In this document: in pieces, positions 58,836-64,000 of the stretch
Layout: the number at the start of each line of letters is the position of its first letter
Numbering within the stretch: position 1 is the first letter of the stretch
Assembly: GCA_023898385.1 (NCBI GenBank)
Contig: CP060220.1
Location: 1,178,001-1,242,000 of the forward strand
DNA: 64,000 bases
Direction: 5' to 3'
DNA from: Pseudobdellovibrionaceae bacterium
GTDB lineage: Bacteria > Bdellovibrionota > Bdellovibrionia > Bdellovibrionales > UBA1609
Notes under the pieces: generated by a model
The model's database searches: none
Seen by the model: the letters and a program-made list of their open reading frames with translations, nothing else
Told to the model about the DNA's origin: nothing
Translations under genes and position numbers: made by a program

Positions 58836-59573
58836 ATGAAAACCACAAACCAGCGCGAAAACCCCTTTATCAATCTGCTTTTTAATATAGTTTTGCCTGT
58901 GGCTTTACTTAACCAACTGACCAAACGCCTGGGGGAAGATGGTCCGTTGATTGCCCTCCTTGTGGCTCTTGCTTTTCCCATAGGCTATGGCGCCTACGAC
59001 TATTTAACGCGTCACAAAAAGAACTACATCTCCCTCCTTGGAGTGATTAACGTGCTGTTCACTGGTGGATTGGCACTGATGAGCCTTGAAGGCATTTGGT
59101 TTGCGGTGAAAGAAGCGGCCTTCCCCTTGATTTTGGGAATTGGAGTCTACTTGTCCGCCTACACCCGCCGACCGTTTATGCGATTTATGGTGACCAATGA
59201 AAACGTGATGAATTTTGACTTGGTCACAGCCCGCCTTGAAGAAAAAAACCACCAACCGCAGTTTGATCAACACATCCGAACTTCAACTAAACTCTTAGCC
59301 ACTTCATTTTTTCTCAGCAGCCTGCTTAACTTTTTTTTGGCTCGGTCTATCTTTGTCGATATTGATCCCGCCTTGTCGACCCTTGAGAGAAGTACCGTAC
59401 TTAACGAGCAAATCGCCGATATGACTTGGCGAAGTTTTATTGTGATCGTGTTGCCACTGATGGTGTTTATGGCCTTTGTGGGGTGGCATTTGATATCGGG
59501 AATTAAGAAACTCACCGACCTTGAAATTGATGACATCATGCCGCATGTGGCCGAGAAAAAGCCCACAGCATAG
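58836..59573 (+). CDS. VC0807-like membrane protein
   Basis: A 245-aa inner-membrane protein with about six helices and the VC0807 pattern (FNIVLPVALLNQLTKRLGED; ALAFPIGYGAYDYLTRHKKN; ISLLGVINVLFTGG; WFAVKEAAFPLILGIG). Function unknown. Monocistronic; convergent with the coiled-coil protein gene, nine bases apart. Confidence 0.82.
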   Translation: MKTTNQRENPFINLLFNIVLPVALLNQLTKRLGEDGPLIALLVALAFPIGYGAYDYLTRHKKNYISLLGVINVLFTGGLALMSLEGIWFAVKEAAFPLILGIGVYLSAYTRRPFMRFMVTNENVMNFDLVTARLEEKNHQPQFDQHIRTSTKLLATSFFLSSLLNFFLARSIFVDIDPALSTLERSTVLNEQIADMTWRSFIVIVLPLMVFMAFVGWHLISGIKKLTDLEIDDIMPHVAEKKPTA

Positions 59574-59581
59574 GTCCCAGA

Positions 59582-60010
59582 CTATTGGCCCCCAGAATCA
59601 AGGCCCACTTCTGCGTCTTCAGGAATTCTTTTAGCCGTCCTTTTAAGCTTTTCAACATAGTCCCGGTTTTTCACATACTGCTTTCTGGCTTTTTCAAACT
59701 CTTTTTCCTGCTGGAGCTTTTTCTGCTCAAACTCTTTTGCACTTTGTATGACCGGCTTAGGGCGGACAAACTGCCGCCGGGCCTCATCCCTCTCCTTTTC
59801 TAGCTTCTCCCGCCATCGACGCTGTTCATCAGCCGCTTGTTGGAGCTCAAACCGCTGACGCTTTAGGTCCATCTGCCGTTGGTAAAAATCCCCATAGCGA
59901 TCATCCAGATCGCGAATCTGATCCATAAGTTCTGGGTCACGGGCGGCATCCACCTGGGATGTCGGCATCAAAATCCCAATAGCTAGAAATAGGGAAACAA
60001 ATGTTTTCAT
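59582..60010 (-). CDS. Exported coiled-coil protein
   Basis: A 142-aa protein with signal peptide (~1-23, ending VDA-A) and a long charged coiled coil rich in Arg, Lys, Glu and Gln (QRFELQQAADEQRRWREKLE). The start at 60010 gives a normal signal peptide; an upstream extension would be basic and unlikely. Probably a periplasmic spacer or chaperone-like protein; exact role unknown. Confidence 0.68.
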   Translation of the reverse strand: MKTFVSLFLAIGILMPTSQVDAARDPELMDQIRDLDDRYGDFYQRQMDLKRQRFELQQAADEQRRWREKLEKERDEARRQFVRPKPVIQSAKEFEQKKLQQEKEFEKARKQYVKNRDYVEKLKRTAKRIPEDAEVGLDSGGQ

Positions 60011-60133
60011 GAAATCATTTTCTCGCAAAAAAACCCATATGTGAATTTTTCTGTGCCTCACCCCCGTTTTTGCTCGACCAAAATCTCAACTTTCCTTATG
60101 GTATCTCCTTATTTAGCGTTAAAAGGAGATCCC

Positions 60134-61153
60134 ATGGACCAGCTGCTCGAAATAGCCGTCTTTGCCGGAAAGATAATTTTGATCGTAGTTGGTGTTGCGG
60201 CCATCGCGGGCATCATCGCCAGCCAAGCCATGCGTTTTCGCACTGACAATCGGTTGATCGTTGAGCACCTCAATAAAAAATATGACGCTTTTGCCAATGC
60301 CCTTCGCTCTTACATGCTGGATAAAAAAACTTTTAAAGGTCTAACGAAAAAACAAAAAAAATCCTCTAAATCGAAGAAAAAAGAACCTAAAAATCGACGA
60401 AACATTTTCGTTGTGGACTTTCACGGCGACATCAAGGCCTCCGCCGTAGACTACCTTCGCGACGAAATCACTGCTGTACTGAGTGTGGCCGAAAAAGGCG
60501 ATGAGGTGGTAGTTCGACTTGAGAGCCCTGGCGGCATGGTCCATAGCTACGGCTTGGCAGCCTCGCAATTGGCTCGAATTAAAGAACATAAACTTCACCT
60601 CACCGTTTGCGTCGACAAAGTGGCCGCCAGCGGAGGTTACATGATGGCTTGTACGGGAAATAAAATTATTGCTGCCCCGTTTGCAGTCCTAGGATCTATT
60701 GGTGTCTTAGCGCAAGTGCCAAACTTTCATAAACTTTTGAAAAAACATGATGTGGATTATGAGGAATTCACGGCGGGCGAGTACAAGCGCACCCTCACTC
60801 TGCTTGGCGAAATCACTGACAAGAAAAAAGAGAAATTTGTTTCTCAGATTGAAGACACGCACACCCTTTTTAAAGACTTTGTCAGCACTCATAGGCCCCA
60901 GCTGGATATGGCCACCGTGGCCACAGGTGAGCACTGGTACGGGACACGAGCCAAAGGCCTTGGCCTTCTTGACGAAATCATGACTAGCGACGAGTACTTG
61001 TTCTCGCACAAAGACACCGCAGATATCTATGCCCTTAAAATGGAGCATAAGAAAAAAGCTGTGGAAAAAATATCAGAAGCTTTCAGCAAGGCCATCAGTG
61101 AGGGCGTTGAGAAAGCCATTGATTCCGCTCGGGGATGGAAAATCTTCAGTTGA
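60134..61153 (+). CDS. sohB: SohB-like S49 signal-peptide peptidase
   Basis: A 339-aa membrane-anchored serine protease: N-terminal helix (~5-33), Lys-rich linker, then the S49 core with LESPGG, nucleophile Ser in VAASGGYMMA, FAVLGSIGV and the catalytic Lys in AGEYKRTL. AAAAGGAGAT precedes the ATG at 60134; the longer frame lacks a ribosome site. Degrades membrane or signal peptides. Length close to E. coli SohB (~349). Confidence 0.92.
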   Translation: MDQLLEIAVFAGKIILIVVGVAAIAGIIASQAMRFRTDNRLIVEHLNKKYDAFANALRSYMLDKKTFKGLTKKQKKSSKSKKKEPKNRRNIFVVDFHGDIKASAVDYLRDEITAVLSVAEKGDEVVVRLESPGGMVHSYGLAASQLARIKEHKLHLTVCVDKVAASGGYMMACTGNKIIAAPFAVLGSIGVLAQVPNFHKLLKKHDVDYEEFTAGEYKRTLTLLGEITDKKKEKFVSQIEDTHTLFKDFVSTHRPQLDMATVATGEHWYGTRAKGLGLLDEIMTSDEYLFSHKDTADIYALKMEHKKKAVEKISEAFSKAISEGVEKAIDSARGWKIFS

Positions 61154-63383
61154 TATTGTCGTTGGCCGATTCTCCATCGCCGGGGTCTTTTTCAGGATGA
61201 GTCGGCTGGCCTTCCGGACTTTGCCCTACGGGTAAAAGTTTTTTTGCCGTTTCCACCACAGTTTCTTTAATGAGATCGAACCGTGAGCCTTTTTGATTGG
61301 CCAGTATTTCTGTCACAAACTCTTGTTTGAGTTGATCCGTAACTGACAGTGACAAATTTCTTTTTGGTTCTTTTTTGGCCAGCGTCTTAAACATTTTTAG
61401 ACTGGGCAATAACACTGGTTTTTCTGCCTCGCCTGACAAATTCCAGGTGAGCAACTTTAGATGGGGGAAATCGACGGTGACCTCTCCTTCAAGAGCCCCA
61501 TGGTTCCATTCTCCTTGAGAGGAAAACACTACGGATTTATTCAAACCATTGGCCGAAAGCTTCGACCACTGACCTTTTTGCCTCTCTACCTTGATCGTGC
61601 CGTTGATATCAGAAAACGACGTCTCAGGACCAAGACGTTCATAATCTAAAAACAGTGGGCGAATCACTTTTTGGTAAGGATTGTCTTCTCTTAATGTCAA
61701 CTGACCCACTTGAACCTTTGCCGCAAGAATATCTTCTTTAAAGTCCGTCTTCACCTTCACTGTATCTAAATGCCATTGGTCGTTCTCAATAGTCTTAAAA
61801 CCAAAGTTGCCTTGCCACAAACTAAACTCCCCAGCTGAAACTACTGCTTTTCCGTACAACTCCATGGGGGCGAGACGTCCCTCCACCAATAAATTTTGAA
61901 TTGATGGATGGAGTTCAAGCGCCGAAATTTTTGCCTGCACTTCTCCATCAAGAAATTTTTCATCCAAATCAAATGACAAGACCCCATTGAACTGTCCTGA
62001 CTCCAACTCAACTTCATCAATAATCCCTAAATACCGACCATGTAACCAATGAATTTGCCCATGTACACGGGATACATGTTGGCGGCCTCTCACACCCTTA
62101 TTGATAAAAAACATCTCTAGGTCATTCACAGCCCCCGTGAAACTCATATCCTGTGTTGATCGAACGGACACTTCGCCGTTTAGCTCTCCAAACTGGCTGA
62201 GCGCCCCTCGTGGACCCTGACGTCCTAATGCGTCCACTATTTTTTTGATTTTTAATCCTGAGATTGTCACTAGAAAGGGATCAAACCTTTTGTTCGTCAT
62301 AGGATACAGTCGCAAATCCTTGGCCACTATTTTGCCCGCATCGCCATTCACCACACAATCTGACAATGTCAAATCGGCCGCCTCCCAGGCAACAAGCTGC
62401 CCAGAATAAACGCCAGAACACGATAACCATAAATAGTTCGGGCTCCAGCCCCACTCGGTCAAATTTCGATAACGGGCTACTTGCATAAGGGCATTGACTG
62501 GTAAGTTTTTTGCCGAAAAACGACTGGAAAAGAATCCTGATTCAAAATTGTAACTGGCACTGGTTTCAAGATTCCCTTCTCTCACCTGCGCGGTCAGGGA
62601 TAACTCCAAAGTTTGGGGCGACACCAACCCTTCAAAACGCAAATGATCAAAGGTGGATTCGGGCAACCATGATGGAACAGAGGCAATTTCTGAACGTAAT
62701 GTCAATATGGGGCTTTCTTCAGGCAAAGTCAGGCGCGTGGATTGAAGTTGCAGAACGAGCGTGTCAGCCCCATCCTGGTGCTCAAACCACTCCAAACTTT
62801 CAATAGAGACCCGCGGCAAAATCTGGCGCAAATCCTCTCGATGGGAGCCCCAATTTTTTGAAAAATACCGACGCAATTCATTGGACTTCTGCGTCCACAA
62901 CTCATGATCTTTCACCACCGTGGAGGATTTTGGTTGCTCTGAAGGTGCCGGCGTTTCCACCGGGGATGGCGATGTCTCTTGAGCCTCACAAGAGCCCCGC
63001 CAAGTGGGCTGATAGACTTGGGCATTTGAAATTTCCGCACGGGAAAGACCCACATAGCCTTGAAACAACTGGGCGAGTGCTATTGGAAAATAAACCTTAG
63101 AGATTTTTATCTGCAGAGGCTTTTGGCAAGAACCCGGCAGATCAATTTGTACTCCGCCCACCTCAAGCGCAATAGCTGGTTTAATCCCGTCGGCCAAACT
63201 CAATCGGATCTGATTCATCTTAATGGGTACAGGAATTTTTTGAAAAGCCGCTGAAGCTTCTATTTTCTCACGAATATGTCCACTTGAAAAAATGAACCGG
63301 ACGGTACCACCCAGCAACGCGCCAACAATAAGTGAAGCTAAAAATACATACCATCCGCGCTGTGGATTTACTTTCTGGTCCAT
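61146..63383 (-). CDS. AsmA-like envelope protein
   Basis: A 745-aa protein with one N-terminal helix (~11-31) and a long beta-rich periplasmic region of the AsmA/DUF3971 kind, built of repeating strands such as LTLREDNPYQKVIRPLF and LSFDLDEKFLDGEVQAKISA, and a Ser/Pro/Glu linker near residue 150. A hydrophilic tail ends ...DGESANDNIN. AsmA-like proteins carry lipids between the inner and outer membranes; here that is a fold-based inference. Converges on sohB with an eight-base overlap. Confidence 0.65.
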   Translation of the reverse strand: MDQKVNPQRGWYVFLASLIVGALLGGTVRFIFSSGHIREKIEASAAFQKIPVPIKMNQIRLSLADGIKPAIALEVGGVQIDLPGSCQKPLQIKISKVYFPIALAQLFQGYVGLSRAEISNAQVYQPTWRGSCEAQETSPSPVETPAPSEQPKSSTVVKDHELWTQKSNELRRYFSKNWGSHREDLRQILPRVSIESLEWFEHQDGADTLVLQLQSTRLTLPEESPILTLRSEIASVPSWLPESTFDHLRFEGLVSPQTLELSLTAQVREGNLETSASYNFESGFFSSRFSAKNLPVNALMQVARYRNLTEWGWSPNYLWLSCSGVYSGQLVAWEAADLTLSDCVVNGDAGKIVAKDLRLYPMTNKRFDPFLVTISGLKIKKIVDALGRQGPRGALSQFGELNGEVSVRSTQDMSFTGAVNDLEMFFINKGVRGRQHVSRVHGQIHWLHGRYLGIIDEVELESGQFNGVLSFDLDEKFLDGEVQAKISALELHPSIQNLLVEGRLAPMELYGKAVVSAGEFSLWQGNFGFKTIENDQWHLDTVKVKTDFKEDILAAKVQVGQLTLREDNPYQKVIRPLFLDYERLGPETSFSDINGTIKVERQKGQWSKLSANGLNKSVVFSSQGEWNHGALEGEVTVDFPHLKLLTWNLSGEAEKPVLLPSLKMFKTLAKKEPKRNLSLSVTDQLKQEFVTEILANQKGSRFDLIKETVVETAKKLLPVGQSPEGQPTHPEKDPGDGESANDNIN

Positions 63384-63392
63384 TCCCCCTCA

Positions 63393-63872
63393 TCACTTAA
63401 AGACGAAATTCAAAACCTCATACTCTTTATCGCCTTTAGGACTGCTAAACTCTATCAGATCACCCTTTGATTTTCCAATCATCGCGCGAGATAAGGGCGA
63501 AAAAATGGAAATCTTCCCGGCCTTCACATCGGCTTCGTCTTCGCCAACGATCTGATAAGTCACAGTGCCGCCGGATTCTTGGTCTTCCAATGTGACCGTG
63601 GCACCGAAAATGATTTTGTCTGACTTTAATTTACTGGGATCCACCACATCGGCAGCGGCCAATTTAGCCTGCAGGTCATTGATACGAGATTCACAAAAGG
63701 CCTGACGCTCTTTGGCGGCATCGTAGTCAGCATTTTCACTCAGATCACCGTGTCCGCGAGCCTCTTCGATGGCTCGCACCACTTCAGGGCGTTCCACTTG
63801 AAGGAGGTGCTTTAACTCCGCTTCCAGTCGAGCTTTTCCTGTAATCGTCATTGGATGTCTATCGCTAGTCAT
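63393..63872 (-). CDS. greA: Transcription elongation factor GreA
   Basis: A 159-aa protein: N-terminal coiled coil with the tip GDLSENADY (42-50; acidic residues that promote RNA cleavage by RNA polymerase) and the C-terminal FKBP-like domain (GATVTLEDQESGGTVTYQIV; ISIFSPLSRAMIGKSKGD). It rescues backtracked polymerase. GGAG seven bases before ATG 63872 supports this start. Nine bases separate its stop from the AsmA-like start, so the two are probably cotranscribed. Confidence 0.96.
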   Translation of the reverse strand: MTSDRHPMTITGKARLEAELKHLLQVERPEVVRAIEEARGHGDLSENADYDAAKERQAFCESRINDLQAKLAAADVVDPSKLKSDKIIFGATVTLEDQESGGTVTYQIVGEDEADVKAGKISIFSPLSRAMIGKSKGDLIEFSSPKGDKEYEVLNFVFK

Positions 63873-63908
63873 AGAAATCTCCGCCTATCTAGGGTATAAA
63901 AGCGCAGT

Positions 63909-63937
63909 ATTATTATTTAATTCTTTGACCCAGACAA
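63909..63937 (-). promoter_or_regulatory. Candidate sigma-70 promoter of greA
   Basis: On the minus strand TTGTCT, a 17-base spacer and AATAAT form a plausible -35/-10 pair ending ~36 bases before the greA start. The match is partial (4/6 and 5/6). Confidence 0.42.
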
Positions 63938-64000
63938 CTGCAAAGGCGAATATATAGAAAATATTGGTAAGTCCTTTAAATAATTGGTTATTTATGAAGC

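Noticed and set aside
1..64000. tRNA, rRNA or CRISPR loci
   Set aside because: No cloverleaf-like sequence with conserved TPsiC loop, no rRNA segments and no regularly spaced repeats were seen by eye; the element targets a protein gene, not a tRNA.

Overview
The window is a stretch of Gram-negative chromosome interrupted by one integrated conjugative element. The flanks have moderate GC and many outer-membrane and periplasmic lipoproteins, two-component kinases, a GGDEF regulator, FecR/VWA/beta-propeller surface proteins and a solitary rpsD away from the usual S13-S11-rpoA cluster. This suggests a Bdellovibrionota- or deltaproteobacterium-like host. That assignment is an inference from gene style, not from a marker tree.

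Left flank (1-27.65 kb): an MFS transporter end, exported proteins, a hipA/hipB-like pair with operator-like repeats, a receiver-GGDEF diguanylate cyclase, a FecR-domain surface protein, a 2-oxoglutarate oxygenase, an overlapping four-gene chain (membrane kinase, receiver-kinase, receiver, secreted Gly-rich protein), a methyltransferase, rpsD, a chalcone-isomerase-like protein with a TPR/zinc-ribbon partner, a metzincin, a VWA lipoprotein, a divergent NagB-like/PIG-L pair, a lipoprotein, an MFS transporter and mutM. Right flank (58.06-64 kb): an antitoxin-like fragment, DUF3307 and VC0807-like membrane proteins, a coiled-coil periplasmic protein, sohB, an AsmA-like protein and greA.

The element (about 27.65-58.06 kb, visibly AT-rich) is inserted in the first codons of mutM. 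A 13-bp identical core (17/18 bp overall) sits at both ends, and the right copy still encodes MPELPE. Nearest mutM are a tyrosine integrase and an excisionase-like gene. These are the tail of one long leftward transfer operon running from about 39.9 kb: three tiny ORFs, VirB2, VirB3, VirB4/TraC, VirB5/TrbJ-like, VirB6, VirB8/TraE, VirB9/TraK-like, VirB10, an FtsK-like coupling ATPase, a replication-relaxation protein, a phospholipase-A2-like protein and a glycine-zipper lipoprotein. No standard relaxase was recognised. Upstream lies a cargo array with several GNAT acetyltransferases, VOC, tautomerase, GFA, IMPase and DUF4937 proteins, and a class D beta-lactamase with all its motifs. Beyond the regulatory cluster are an XRE regulator with a divergent partner, a NodB deacetylase, small lipoproteins and a RelE/HigA-type toxin-antitoxin pair.

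The most striking part is 47.7-53.9 kb. One operon encodes a sigma-54 activator with a receiver domain, a 96-aa exported protein, a membrane-anchored oligopeptide-binding protein with no linked transporter, a YcaO-family enzyme and a hybrid histidine kinase. It is preceded by a near-consensus sigma-54 promoter and repeats of CGACGA-N4-TCGTCG. The same palindrome and a second -24/-12 site lie in front of the transfer operon. The likely reading is that a peptide, possibly YcaO-modified, is made and sensed by the element and switches on conjugation through sigma-54. The gene content and DNA motifs are read directly; the signalling model is inference.
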